Below, piece after piece: positions 22,801 through 35,748 of a stretch of DNA of 64,000 bases. The position numbers were made by a program, and so were the translations under genes. Numbering within the stretch: the first letter of the stretch is position 1; every line of letters starts with the position of its first letter. Below the pieces are notes generated by a model. The model was not told where the DNA came from. It worked only from the letters and a program-made list of their open reading frames with translations, and did not search any database. The DNA is taken from the NCBI GenBank assembly GCA_014058105.1, contig JACGCM010001752.1:62001-126000 (forward strand). Direction: 5' to 3'. The stretch is from Kingdonia uniflora (taxonomy: Eukaryota; Streptophyta; Magnoliopsida; Ranunculales; Circaeasteraceae).

Positions 22801-24854
22801 AAATCTACAATATGAATCATAATGTCCCCTTCTACCACAAGCATGACAATAAATCATTTTTGGATAGTGTGGCTTACTAGCTCGAGTGCGGGTATTTGAC
22901 ACTACACTAGGTTTAGGCAATACTGTGGCTTTAACAAATTTTGTAACCAAAGGGGATCTTTTATTTGAATCAACATTTTTATATCCAAACCCCTTTTTTT
23001 ACTTCCAGATTTGCCAACACTTAGCATTTTATCAATGTTTATCGCTCCATGACAGAACATTTAAAGTTTCTGTTCAGATGAAACTAAATCAAGCTTGCTT
23101 TTTCAAGTTCGCCTAAGGTTGATTTCATTTTTCCCCCAACATCGCGAACTTCCGTTTCTAAGATTATGATTTTTCTATGGAGGCGTTGTTTCTCACCTTC
23201 AATCCTTCTTATTTCAAAACTTGTATTCTCAGCTTTTTCTTTAAGTTAGCGTATGAGTTTATTAACTTGATCTTTTAAGACTTTGTTAAGTTTACCAAGT
23301 TTAACACACTTTACAAATGTATGAGCATACAAGTCTTCAAGATTCAGGTCTTCAAACTCATCATTTTCATGATTAATTTGACATTTAATAGGATTTTCAA
23401 GTCCAAAAGCATCAGAGTTATCATTACTAAGATGCAGAAAAGCAAGGTATGCACAGTATTGTCCATTATCACCTACTTGGAAGTGATCATAATTATTATT
23501 ATCATCCCAAGTAATACTAATATTCATAGTCTTGTAATTATTTCCAGATTTCTTATTAGGACAACTGTGTGCAAAATGACCAAACTTGTGTCACTTATAG
23601 CGTTCAACTTTATTTAGGTCAGTGTCATTGTTGGTCTGTTGGTTATTAGATTTGACTCGATCATGAGGTCATGGCTTACAACTCACCGATTACCCTCATT
23701 TTTGAAATTGACATTTTTTTTTAAGAATTATTGAAATTGTAGACCAATAAGCGTAACAAACTTCTCTAGATCCATCAAGTAAATGAGTCATGGTCAATGA
23801 TCAGGTTGTTAAGCCTCAGAGCGTGACCGCTCTGATACCAATTAAAATTGTTAAGTCCTTGAGATCAATCAATTATGAATAATTAGATCAACTACTTTGG
23901 TCCAAAATTCTTTGAATCAATTTTCTAATAACAAAGTACTAATCAAATCCAAATTGTTCTATAATCTAGTTAGAATAAGCAATGATCAATATGCAACAAC
24001 AATCAACATACAAGAACAATTAATTTTAACCCTGTGAAAACCCTTTCTCAGGAGAAAAACCTACAGGTCGTTGTCGAATCCACGACAACTAAAATCTACT
24101 ATGAAGAAATAATTACAATAATCTAAATCACTTGCAGCCTCGATAAGCACATCCCATGGCTACTAATCTTCAATCACTATTCATGTAATTAATCTTCTAT
24201 TCTCACAATCCCCTTTGTTCTCGCAATGTCTCGCTTCAGATTATGCACAAAAACTTTTCAAGCTCGAATCCCTCAAGTTCTCAAATCACAAAGTTGAAAT
24301 TAGGTTTATATAATTCAAGATCGATTTAACTTGAGGGTTAATTCTCGTTGAATTCTTTATTCTCTCAAAATATCTCAAGCCTTAAAATTTGTTTTTGGAA
24401 GAGGTAAAGTTAAAAATAGAAAGAAAAAAAAGTTTTAAATAGAAACTTGAAAATCATGTGCTCTGCTCGAACAAGGCAAAAGTAAATTCGAACAAAGAAG
24501 GTTCTGCCTGGTTTGTTCGAACAAAACAAAAGTATATTTGAACAAGACCACCAAGTTTATTAGAACAAAACAAAAGTCTATTCAAACAAAGATGGTTTTG
24601 CCAGGTCTATTCGAATAGAACAAAAGTATGTTCGAACATTTCATCAAAAAACATAATTCTTTTTGAACTTTTGTAAAATACTAATGGGCTAGAGTATTTG
24701 AGCAACGAGATACAAAAGCAACGTACATGTTCAGTGTCAGTCCAGCTGTAGTCGTCCTACGTGCAATCTTTGACGATGAATAACCATGAGATATTGTTGA
24801 TACCTATTCTAGACGCAAAATGAAACGAATACCAAATATGGATGTTTTAAGTAG
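19815..24854 (-). mobile_element. Non-autonomous Copia-type LTR retrotransposon, complete with TSD
   Basis: LTRs at about 19820-20768 (3') and 23843-24849 (5'), flanked by AGTAG (19815-19819 and 24850-24854). The order is read on the - strand. Next to the 5' LTR is TGGTATCAGAGC, the initiator-Met primer site (about 23829-23840). Next to the 3' LTR is the purine tract AAATGGGGAGA (about 20770-20782). The 3.1 kb interior keeps gag pieces with two CCHC zinc knuckles, one near 23570-23605 with a stop in it and one intact at about 22807-22848 (C-H-A-C..G-H..C). After these comes the protease start at 22534-22749, whose D-S-G reads G-S-G. Integrase and reverse transcriptase are absent. Several CTCCCCCT runs repeat near 20980-21190. 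The element must have moved in trans, and LTR divergence shows it is not new. Confidence 0.88.
20400..20560. repeat. TTCGAACA-type subrepeats in the Copia LTR (left copy)
   Basis: The motif (G/T)TTCGAACA followed by a spacer with CAAAAGT recurs several times here and in the matching part of the other LTR (about 24465-24640), with different copy number and spacing. The positions correspond to the U3 region on the - strand, where promoter and enhancer elements lie. Confidence 0.6.
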
Positions 24855-25954
24855 GAACCAAAAAACCAGTTCTACTGGTTAATTACAACTTTAGATTTTT
24901 ATTTTATTTTTCTACTTTTTTCTCTCTCTCTCCAAAAGCAGCTTCACTTTCACACTCATACACCAGTAATCAAACATCATTTTCAAACTCAAATTCTTAG
25001 AACTCAAGAGAACAAACAACCCCTTAAAATCTATGTTACTTAAAGACCCAACCCAAACGGCCAAACCTCAACCTACCTTCAAACGTGTCCCTCTCCTGTT
25101 TGAATTTGATGAACCCCAGATCTTATTTTAACTAAAGCTTATATCTTTGTTAATGTTATTAGATAAATCTTTAACCCCACACCTGATTCTTAAAGAAATT
25201 ATAGTTCTTTTGGCAAATAATAATGGAAGCCTCTCTCAAGTTCTTAAAAAATAAAATCAAAGTATATTAATGGGGATCATCATAGTCGAAAAAGGAGAAA
25301 GGAGTAAGGTGGAGAGAGTGGGTTTTTTTAGGTTATGAGGTGAGAGAATTTAAAGTTCTTAGATCCTGGGGAGAGGAGGTGAAAGGAACTTGAAGAACAG
25401 AGGGAAAGAGAGAAACTTGAAGTCCCAATACCAAGTTTAGTTATGCCATGAGTAACTTGGTTTTAGGTGATTGAGCTTTGGTTGAACTAGTAAGGGGTGA
25501 CCAAAGTATTTCCCTTGCAGCATTTTTGTTCACGTGACCTTCTCAGGTTCCTCAACCATCAAATTCACGTGAATTGAATTTAAATTATTTGCATTGGAAT
25601 TTTTCCCTCATAGATTACCTATTAAAAAAAACATAGAAAATAAAAAACATGTATTTAGATAAATAAGGTACATTTGGGTAAATTCTACTAATTTATGGTC
25701 GTTATTGTAATTGTACCATTAGTGGAATGATTTAACTGACGAGGGCTGTTGAAGCAGTTTAAAACAATGCCTCAAAGGTCTTGAGTTTGATTCACCACCA
25801 ACGAGCGTAAGGAGTAATCCTGGCTAAATCCTGACGAAAACTTGCATGGGTTTGCAGGGTTCCTAAGAATCCTAGATTAGTCAGCCAAATATTATAAAAT
25901 ATGAACTCAGATAACCTTGGTTTGCAAAGGAATTTTTTTTTAATTATTTTCAAA
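24855..25954. other. AT-rich DNA without recognised genes
   Basis: No open frame with a recognisable protein, no RNA gene and no clear element ends were seen. Confidence 0.5.
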
Positions 25955-27630
25955 TAGGGAAGTCCTCGTGAGATAGAGCACGAAATATTGGTTGGTGAAG
26001 TAATTTTTGTTTTTGTTGTAGACACCAAATTTTTATAGGCTTGACGACAGGCGTCCAGCTGCAAGGTCTAGCTCAAGACCCATAATAGGGCCCATTAGGT
26101 GTAACGCCCAACAAGGGTCGAGTCGGTGTCCTAAGGTACTACAGATGAAGGAAAGACTGAGCGCACCTTACAGGTAAGCAAAGAGCAAAGGACTTCCAAA
26201 AGGGAAGTCCTCGGGAGATAGAGCATCAAATGGTTGGAGAAGTAAGTTTATTTATTTGTGCAGAAACAAAATTTGCATGAGCCTAACAATGGACTTCTAA
26301 TTGCAAAATCCGGCCCAAGATTCATGGCAGGGCCCGTAAGGTCTAACGCCCAACAAGGGTCGAGTAGGTGTCCCTTTTTTTGAACAGTAAGCTAGGGTTG
26401 AATACAGGCCCCACTACTTCTATAGAACTAACATAATGTACAAATAGAAGCCCCTACATACAGGGAAGCACAAAAGAAAAAAACTAAATTGTAGAACAAC
26501 TACTAAGCTAAACACTACATCTCACAAGAAAAAAGAGATAGCATAGAAGAACTAACTCAGAAATGTACATCCAAGCCAGATGTACAACAAAAGGAATAGG
26601 AATGGTCTACATTCTGAAATAGACTTTTCCTTCAATATCTCCATCAATATATTTTTTGCAGTCTATTACTGGAATCAACAGGCTCCAGCTCCTTATATCC
26701 TTCAGCAGGCTTAAGTTTGATGAGGTTATCAGGGGCCCTTATAGTTTCCCTGGACACATGTTTACCTGTATAACAATTGTAAGTGCTCATCAAAGTCTTA
26801 ATATTGTTTACCAATCTCCTATTTCTACAGGAAGGTTTAAGCTTAGTTGTGAGCAATTTTAGAGCATGCTTGCTGTCAGTGTTTGATATTATGTGAGTAA
26901 CACCTTTACTTCTACTAAGTTGTAAACCACTTTTAATACCTTGCAGCTCATGGGTGAACATTATCTCTGGCCTCCCTTGCCCTACACAAGCTCCAATAAC
27001 TGTACCCAAATGATCCCTTAAGATTAAACCAAAGTTCCCCACCTCGGTTAGGGAACCATAAGAATTAAGAACCATGTACAATTCCAATAGGTGGCTTATC
27101 CCATCTGCAAGCTTTAGCTAACTTAATCTTCCACTGTATAGGAATGTTCCAATTGAAATTACCATCTTTATTGAATCTATTATTTTTAGCTTCAATATTA
27201 GCACTGGCAAGCTTCATTCTCATATCAGTAATAATCATTTGTAACACCACTCTAGCCAATCTGATTTTACTCTTAAAAACTCTAGAGTTTCTTTCTTTCC
27301 AAATATGATAAATAAAAATACATAAAACAGGAATCGTGATCCTGTTTGGTATAGAATTACCTTTAAAATAAGCATATCATCAATCTTTAACTTCCTCCCA
27401 GTTAGTAATATTCCAATTCATGTTCAGCTTATCCAGTAAACCAACCTAAATGAATTGAGTATAAGGGCAAGAACAAAACATATGACCTTACAGCTCAGAG
27501 TAATCCCAACAATAACAAAAAAAATACTTGGACTACTCCATCACCCCACTACAACATCTTGTCTTGTCAAGTAGGTGTCCCAAGGTACTACATGCGAAGA
27601 AAAGACAAAGTGTACCCAACCACAACTAAA
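25955..27630. repeat. Tandem duplication of a roughly 240-base unit, second copy split by a LINE
   Basis: The unit starts near GGGAAGTCCTCG and runs through TAACGCCCAACAAGGGTCGAGT to GGTACTACA. Copies begin at about 25958 and 26205. The second resumes at 27582 after the LINE insertion. Its origin is not recognised; it may be part of an LTR. Confidence 0.6.
26363..27581 (-). mobile_element. 5'-truncated LINE with RNase H remnant and 12-base TSD
   Basis: The direct repeat AGTAGGTGTCCC (26363-26374 and 27570-27581) flanks about 1.2 kb that begins on the + strand with a short T run, i.e. the poly-A end of a - strand element. The - strand translation at 26644-27259 matches the C-terminal RNase H-like domain of plant LINEs: PPIG, then GNFGLILRDHLG, then a T-H-E-L-Q-G segment and SNTDSKHALKLL. 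The first catalytic aspartate (in the usual K-x-N-x-D-G-S) is lost and a frame break separates the two pieces. Truncation at the 5' end by incomplete reverse transcription explains the missing endonuclease and RT. Confidence 0.8.
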
Positions 27631-29160
27631 TCAAGAACAAAGTTAGGATTCTATAAGGTACAAAGAAAAAGAAGGAGAAGGGTTGTAGGGGTGGCAGTGA
27701 GGCTGGTCTAATCCGTGTAACCAATATCATCCTCGTCCTTGCCAAACTTACTCAATATCATCCATGTCCTATTGACCATTTAAGTTATTTGCTTATTTAC
27801 TAATTTGCTAAACCCGCCAAGCCAGATACATTTCTTTGTCGAGTCTGCCAAACCCTATTTACTAAAAGGAATCTCTATGATTAAACTCGAATTTCACCTT
27901 TTTCCTTTTTTAACTTGTTTACCGGTTTTTTAAAATTATGGTAGATACGAATACGGAAAATAAAAACATAATATAGCAATAAAACCTTATATGTAGGGTT
28001 GCAAATTGGGTGGATTAAACCCACCAAACCCAAAATTTAACCTGGTTTGGATAACATCCTTGGGTTTAGGTTGACTTAGCGCAGACTTGAAAATATTGGG
28101 TGGGGTTTCTAGTAAAGAGATTGGGTTACCTACGAAACCTAACTATGTACAGTATTTAACAAATTTTATAAAATTAATAGTACTGCTATAATTCATAATT
28201 CTTGGGTAGTAATCTCTTGTCATTCATAACTTTGGTTTAAGGTAACCATAAGAACTCCTCTTATTTCAAGATTAATATTTTAGATCTAGTAATATGCATG
28301 TATAGATTAAGATCATATTCATGCTTAAATCTAGTATTTGGTATGTTTTAGTATAGTTTATTGTTGTTCTCTACAATTTTTCATGATATATACCTTGATT
28401 AATATGTAAAGGTTAGATTTGGATAAATCTTGATGCTTGTTAGGCTATTATATGTTAGATCTTGTTATGTGTAATTTAGGTTTACATGTTAGATCTAATT
28501 CTTGCATGTCCTATGGTTTTACTATTATTTTACCCTATGATATGTTAAATATGCAATTTTTTCCATGTTCACTATGGTTTTTAGCACTATATTCATCATA
28601 GTTCATATGGTTTGAACCAAAATTGTCCTAAAAATCATGTTTTTACATATTTTGAGAAACTCTAATTTTTTTCTCCTAATTATTAGGTTATTTTCGGATT
28701 TGTTTTATTAATATTTTAAATAATATTTTTAGAATAAAGGATAATTTTTAGTGAGATAATATATATCTCCTATTTTTGGCAAGATATGATATGATAGGTC
28801 TCTTAGAAGCATTCTTCTATTTCTTGTCTCTATCTTCTATTTTGAGGAAACCCAATAATTTTGGAAACTCCTTGCTAGGGCCTCCTAGGTAGGTTGTCCC
28901 GTGGGTCTAAACCTAATTAAGTTAGATGCACATGTAGGCATATATGCGTATGCGTTTGTTGTAGAGAGGTGTACATAATTTTTTCTTGTTGAACTTGGTT
29001 AGTCCTTGCATTAACAACAACCAGCCCAGATACACCTTAGTAGAGCATAGCTTCCAAGTGGGGGGGACCGCATCCTTTTAATTCGGTTTGCTGAACCACA
29101 AGCTCCAAATCTGTCCCGGTATAATTATCATCTCCCAACCCAATCAACTATTACAATAGG
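27631..29160. other. Uncharacterised repeat-like DNA with GGGTTTGGGT-type motif
   Basis: Near 27995 the sequence TAGGGTTGCAAATTGGGTGG starts a block of AAACCC/GGGTTT words, like the ends of plant hAT-type elements; a similar block begins near 31430. No transposase was recognised between them, so an element is only suspected. Confidence 0.35.
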
Positions 29161-29257
29161 TCAGGCCCGTAGAGCTCATGCTCCAAGCCCAATTGCATTA
29201 CAGCCCACATGACTGAGCGCGTATGTGTAGTGTTGGGGCCGTGACCCATGTACTATG

Positions 29258-29501
29258 CACGTGTGTGAAGCATATGGCTCACGTGTGGCGTCCCCGCGTG
29301 TTGTACACGTGTGTGGACCACGTGACGTGTCTCGTGTATTGTGGACATATATGCAATGTATGGCTGACCTCAGAATTCTGAGTGCCGTGCATGTGCGTAT
29401 TGTTATAAAACCCCGTAAAAACCCGAGTGAAGTTAACATTTTATACACGTGTGTGTGACCTTTGCACCTCATCCATGAGTAACCCGCATGACTGACACGT
29501 G
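29258..29501. other. Cluster of six CACGTG palindromes
   Basis: CACGTG occurs at 29258, 29280, 29306, 29319, 29446 and 29496, embedded in ACACGTGTGTGG-like repeats. The hexamer is the core of the plant G-box, bound by bZIP and bHLH factors. Chance would give well under one in this length. Whether it is a promoter module or a decayed tandem repeat cannot be told from sequence. Confidence 0.6.
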
Positions 29502-31430
29502 GGTGCAGTACGTGTGGACCATGTATATGTGTGGGTGCGTGTTGGTAGATGTACACACAATACCACAACACTTGATAAGCCCAAGCCTACCGAGTCTTAC
29601 AAACTCTAGGTAAGCCTAAGTCAATCTTGTCCCCATCCCTACCCAGTCCAGTCAACAGCTGGCAACCTGATCCAAGGTTAACTCCGGTCTATCCGATCTA
29701 GGTCTAACACATCTCGAAGAGACCCGATCCTTACCTTATCCAAACCAGATCCCAGTGTCTGACCCAGATTCAGGTTAAACCCTAGTCCAAACCCCGATCT
29801 AGTTCGACCTAATATGATACGACCACGAGCTTGTTTCTAGGGAGGGTAGCTCTAATCCAACTCAAACTCTGACCTGGGTACACTGGCCTTGGGCTTGATA
29901 GCTCTAAGGTCCAACTCAAGCTTCTGCGTATGAGGCCTAGGGCCCGAATCTAAGATCGCTAAAGTTCAAACCCGAATTCTAACAATCTTGAAGGGTCACT
30001 AATGCATTAGGTTTTCTGCTTCAATAAAATCCTTCTACTGTTGTAGTACGTCGGTAAGCGAAGTCGAACCACGCTGGGGATCGGCGACAGTTCTACGTTT
30101 GAGGAGATTTTTGATTATTTGATGGAGATAGCTGGAGATTTTTTTAAAAGGAGAGGAATATTTTAGAGGAGAACTATAACTTTGGGATTCTACGTCCCCT
30201 ACTTGAGCCTTTCTTATCTGGATCTACCTATGAGGTTGCCTTCCCAAGCTCTCTTTGAGCATCCCTTTTAAGAACTACTACTCACGACTATCCTGAGTCG
30301 GAACCTTCCTTGTCCTGGATGAAGTTCAAATCTTCCTCACTAGAGGCAAAGCCTCACTGCCAGTAGTCAGTCTAAAAAGAAAGGGACAACTTAGTTCCAA
30401 GCTTATTCGGCTCTAGGACCTTGTTGTGCCCTAGTGAATATTACCAAAGTCATGCCATGTTTAAGGCCTTGGACCCTACTTACAATCTACCTGGGTCCTC
30501 GAATGTAATCCTGTTAAGGACTCATACAACTACATGTCAACTAAATGAGCTAGGACATGGCCGGTCTACTTTATGAGCACCACCTGCCCTTGTCTCAACC
30601 TCAGAAGAGGTTGAGGCTCGACTAGTACTCTTCTAGGAGCACCTTCTTTGAAAGGCATGCCCCTTTCCCCCGTAACTCATTTGGAGGACGCTAGCCTTTC
30701 TGCTGTAGTACCGTTGACAGACTTTCTTATCCCATGATTTAATTAAGAGCAAGACTCATAATCGGCTTGAAGTACACAAATCAAACATAATAGCACAACT
30801 CCAATGTGAATTGAAGAGTAAGGTTTGAAGTAAAAGGAAAACAAGTAAAGTTATTCACGCCATGGGAAGTGTATTGAATGACGTTTCAATAGGTGATTTT
30901 GACGCGTCGAGTGAAGATAATATTTCTGGATGAAGAAATTGAAGTTGTTACTTTTGAGGACATTGAGGCAATAAATCATGAGAGAGTTTTTTGATTTTGA
31001 TGCTTATGAACGTGATAATGTTGCACTAGGAACAAATGAATGTGTTAATGGCGGGACATCCAATCAAGACGAAGAGCAATAGAGCATTGCCGATATTGTT
31101 AGAGAAGCTAATTGATTTGGAGAGTTTGTGAAGTATCTTTTTTTTATATTTATTATTTGGAGAATAACTCGTATGATGTCTTTTTTTATTTAAATATGGC
31201 TTTGTAACTATGCTTATGTTAGATTATTTTGAGAAGAGCTTATGTGATGTATTAATTGATTTAACTATAAGTATGCTTTTGTTATAATGTTATATCATGA
31301 CGTTAAATATATTAAAAGCGTTCGACTATTGACTTTTTTCCCTCCTAAAACAAAGGGGAAGACCTTTTGGGTTTGGTATGCCATGGCTTGGCATTTTGAA
31401 AATTATACAGGCCAGGTATCCTATTTATAG
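29502..31430. other. Accessory DNA without recognised genes
   Basis: 29580-30700 is GC-richer with many GACCC/GGGTC words and no open frame. At 30900-31090 a short run of acidic codons is visible but is broken by stops. No assignment can be made. Confidence 0.4.
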
Positions 31431-31560
31431 GTAGAGCTGCAAGTGGGTTGGGTGGGTTTGGAGGTATACCCAATACTCAACCCATATATAAACTAAGCAA
31501 TCCAACCCTAACCCAAACCCAAACCCAACATGTGGGTTTGGGTGGGTTTTTAGGTTTACC
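31430..31560. repeat. Degenerate AACCC(T/A)AACCC block
   Basis: Holds CCCTAACCCAAACCCAAACCC and its inverted counterpart GGGTTTGGGTGGG. It recalls plant telomere repeats but is mostly AAACCC, and fits better with the ends of a small transposon (compare 27995). Confidence 0.4.
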
Positions 31561-33117
31561 ATTTACTCAAGCTACTTAAATTTGTATTATAATCGACAAA
31601 ATCAATAAAAGTTAAAGTAATATCTGAGAAAAAATATTAACTTAATAAATAATAAAGTAGTCAAAAGTTATAACTCTTGGGTAACATCTATATTGTTTCT
31701 CAAAAATCTTATAAAATGTAAAGTCATACTTATAATCGTCCATTCTACTTAGCCAATATAGAGATAAGTAAAGAGATTCTAGTAAGGCTCCAAAAGGCCA
31801 AATATCATTAACTTCATTAGGTACAAAGTAGGGAGTCTCCCTATATTTATAGTGGAGACTCCTAGGTCTCTCTTTCTCTAAATCGACCCTAAGGGGACTA
31901 TATATAGCTCGATGGTGATCCAACCACTCCACGTGGGGCCCCACCAAGAATCGTGGACTATAGCACTCCCTCTTTAGGTTATCCACCGTGGATGAGACGA
32001 TTGTCTCTGCAATCTAAACCCAACAAAGCTCATTGGGAAAAAGTTGTGAGTAGAAAGTAAGACCAATATAAACAAGTCCCATAAGTCTACCTCACTAAAA
32101 GCTCGCCCGGTAAATTCAGTACTTAGGAAAAAGAATACAGAGCGCATATGTCCTATCATTCAAAGTGATGATGGGGAATTTCCCTCTGGAGAAGATTTTT
32201 CCTCTAAAACAAGTAGACTCAACTTCCTCATTCCAATGCCATGAACCACCTTCACGAATGTTGACTTCGGTGGTACATTAGTGAACAAATCTGCTAGATT
32301 CTCAGAGGAGGGTATCTACTAGATATCAACTTCTCTATTTTCCTGGAGCTGATGTATATGCCAGAACTTGGGTAAAATATGTTTTAATCTATTGTCAGTT
32401 ATGAATCCATCTTTTAGCTAAGCAACGTATGCGGTGCTATCTTCATAGAGTGTTGTCGGAGCAGAAGAAATAGAATGTAGGCCGCAACTGACTTTGACAT
32501 GATATGCCATGGAGCGTAACCAAACACATTCTCTTCCAGATTCATGTAGAGAAATGATCTCAAAGTGGTTCGAGGATGTTGTAACCATCGTCTGTTTGAC
32601 TGAACGCCATAATATCGTTATACCTTCGTAAGTGAAAACATGTCCCGTTTGTGAACGACTCTTGTGTAGATCTGATAGAAATCCTACATCTGCATAACCA
32701 ACTAGTTCTTGCTTGCTTGCTTGTGGCGTTATTCAGAAAAAATAATCCCAAAATAACTATACCATGCAGATAATGAAATATGCGCTTAACTCCATTCTAA
32801 TGTCTCAACATCGATTGGGAATTGTAGTGAGCCAACAAGTTCACTATAAATGTCTTAAGCCCAGTATAGCCTGCAAGATATTACAAAACACCAATATTTC
32901 CTAAATATGGTGCTTTTAGACTGAGGAGTTCTCTGCCTTCATCCGAAGGGTGGAATAGGTCAGTCTTGATATTCAAATGTCTAACGACCATTGGGGTACT
33001 CAGCGGGTGAGCAACATCCATATGAAAATGTTTAAACACTCTCACTATGTATGTTGTTTGGTGTACTAGAATTCTACCACTAAGATGCTTAATCTAGAGA
33101 CCAAGAAAAAACTTAGT

Positions 33118-33719
33118 TTAGCCGATGTCTTTCATCTCAAATTCCTTCTTCAGGTATTCGGCGGCGCAGGTTATCTTCTTAGGAGTCATGATGATATTTA
33201 AATCATCGACATATACAACTATGATAGCAAATCCGATGACAGACTTCTTAATGAAGACGCATAGGCTAATCGGGTTATTCAAAAATCCTTTATTCTTCAA
33301 ATATTCAGTCAGCCAATTGTGCCATAATGGTCCTGATTGCTTTAGACCATAAAACAATTTATCCAATCGTACTGCGTACATTTTTCTAGATGCTCGGTGG
33401 TATCGGCATTGACAGTACTCCATCTACTGGCTAACTGTTAAGAATTGGTTGCTTCCGGAAAACAGAATCCTTTAGGAATCCACATGTATATCTTAGTATC
33501 TAGTTTCCTATTTAGATAAGCCATGACTACATCCATTAGACGCATGTCTAGTCTTTCTAGGACTAACAGACTAATCAAGAAGCAGAACGTTATAACATCC
33601 ATCACGGGATAATAAGTTTCAACGTAATCGATGTCAGGTCTCTGAGAGAAACCTTGTACGGCTTGCTTCATTTTATATCTCACAACGTTCTCGGATTCAT
33701 CACGTTTACGCATAAACAC
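33118..33719 (-). pseudogene. Copia reverse transcriptase remnant
   Basis: Two frames separated by a short gap and stop. The upstream piece carries the palm entry (QRPDIDYVETYYPV, then LDMRLMDVVMAYLN, a version of the usual DVKTAFLNG). The downstream piece carries the catalytic YVDD with flanking hydrophobic residues and the KK-x-L-x-x-x-F-x-MKD-x-G block. The aspartate in the first motif is kept. It is the best preserved part of the element but cannot be translated whole. Confidence 0.75.
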
Positions 33720-35358
33720 TCACTTGTATCAAGCTGGTCTAATGATATTATTACAACGGACTACCGGTCCGAATACCTCGCCCTTCACTAGTGAATTTAG
33801 CTCAATTTGAATTGCAAATTCCCAATTTAGCCAATCCTATCTACACCGGCATTCATCAACGGACAGTGGGTCAGGATCGCTATCCACAACAGTAATTGTG
33901 GAGACAAATATGAATATTTTGTCAACGATTATTTTTGAACGATCAAACTTAGATCTAGTACAAAGATAATTGACTCATATTTTTAATATTTGAGTTAAAG
34001 GCCACGCCAGTTGCTGCCTCTTCCAGACTTGTTTCCATATAGACAATCTGCATGGGTGATTGAGTAGTTACTGTTGCCAAGTTGTCGAGTAGTGACTTTC
34101 CATGAGTCTCGACTACACCAGGAGTCAGTTGGAACTTTCTTGCTTTTTTCCAGCGAGCAGGATTAATAGTTCTATGCCGAGGAGCTTTATTCTTAGATCA
34201 TTTAGGAAGACTTCGTAGTCTTTGAGTTATAAGCTCGTTGGCTTGATCAACCACAACTTTCATTTTAGGGACCTCGATTCTAGCTGTCGCATTGAATGTT
34301 GAGAAATGCGATTTCGTCACTTTAGCTGCGTCATTGAATGCGTCCAGCATATCACAAGCAATCTGCTGAAAGTGAAGGATCCTTTAAATTTCTCAATCAC
34401 GGTGACTATTTGGCAGGTCCAAGTGAGACATAGCTGGTGATCTCCCTCTAACGACAGAAATACTATGTCGTCAAAGTAAGAGTTTACAAATCTTGCAATA
34501 AAAAAATTGTCTGTCATGGGTTCCAAGTATCGAATGATATATGGAGAATCATATCCTATGTAAATCCCAAAACGTCTTTAGGGACCCATCTTGGTACGTT
34601 AAGGTGGTGTAATGAGCACCTGTACCGCATAACCAAAAGTGCACAGATGGTGACCTGCTGGCCAGTAACTTGTTGCAATAGGGAAAATTGATAGCATGTT
34701 GTCAGTCATAATCTAATGAGCATAGCGGTGCGCAAAACTGCATTGCCCCAAGCGCTGGCCAGAAGTCTTGTTCGCAGCCAATCGACCATTTGGATCCTCT
34801 TGATCAGATTTTCAGCCATACTGTTTTAGGTATGCACATGGGGTACATGATGTTCAACATCAATTTCCATGGGCATGTAATAATCATCTAAGGTCAGGGA
34901 GGTGAACTCGCCAGCTCTATCAAGTCTGATAGACTTAATAGAGTGCTTAGGGAACTGTGCCCATAACTTTATAATATGTGTGAACAAGCATGCAAAATCC
35001 ATGTTCCCAGTCGAGAGCAAGCATATATGCGATCATCGGTTAGATGCATCTATGATGAGCATAAAATATTTGAATGGGCCTGATGGTGGATGGATAGGAC
35101 CGCATATATCTCTATGGATACGTTGGAGAAATTTAGAAGATTTCGACCCTACTTTGGTCTGACTGGGTCTCATAATGAGTTTCCCTTGAGAACATGCTTG
35201 GCACAGCTAGTTCTTGAGAATTAAGACTTTTTGTTACTGTATAGAATGGCCTCTCTAGTTCTTGATTATTATGTTCATCATGTCATATCCAGGATAACTG
35301 AGACGATCATGCCATAGTTGGGAAATGTTTTGCTACACACGGGGACGTGTGTAATGGC

Positions 35359-35748
35359 CTAGGTCTCTATCCTCCAAATATGGGTCATATGCAGACTTGA
35401 TGAGTGTATTGAGCATTGTTCCAACACCAGCTTATGACCATCTACTTGAGATGTGATGTGCCAGAATGGACCTCTGTCACCGTTCTGAGTCCCAAGATGA
35501 TATCCATTTTCATGAACATCCTTAAAGCTGAGTAAGTTCCAACCGGACTTACTACTATAGAGGGCATTTTTTATCCTGAGGATCGCGCCTCTATGATGTA
35601 TAAGGGAAGCTCTGCCAGAGCCTTCCACCATACTGGTTATGCCAGTGATGGTTGTAAAATTTAAGTTACCCATGGTTAATTTTAAGAAAAATCCTTTCTC
35701 CCAAAGAATCGTATGTGTTATCCCACTGTCAATGAAACAGGAATCCAC
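35359..35748 (-). pseudogene. Copia protease / pre-integrase domain remnant
   Basis: A 129-codon frame starting at the protease active site (F-I-D-S-G-I-T-H-T) and running into the gag-pre-integrase segment (LYSSKSGWNLLS, then a region expected to hold H-H-C-C ligands). The D-S-G triad is intact, unlike that of the Copia element at 22.6 kb. Confidence 0.6.

Noticed and set aside
29176..29571. 131-codon - strand ORF over the CACGTG cluster
   Set aside because: Composition follows the ACGTGT repeats; no domain and no splice support.
31490..31550. Interstitial telomere repeat
   Set aside because: Mostly AAACCC rather than AAACCCT units, and similar blocks at small-transposon ends explain it better.
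31642..31986. 114-codon - strand ORF
   Set aside because: No recognised domain; lies next to the decayed Copia 3' end and is probably repeat sequence.
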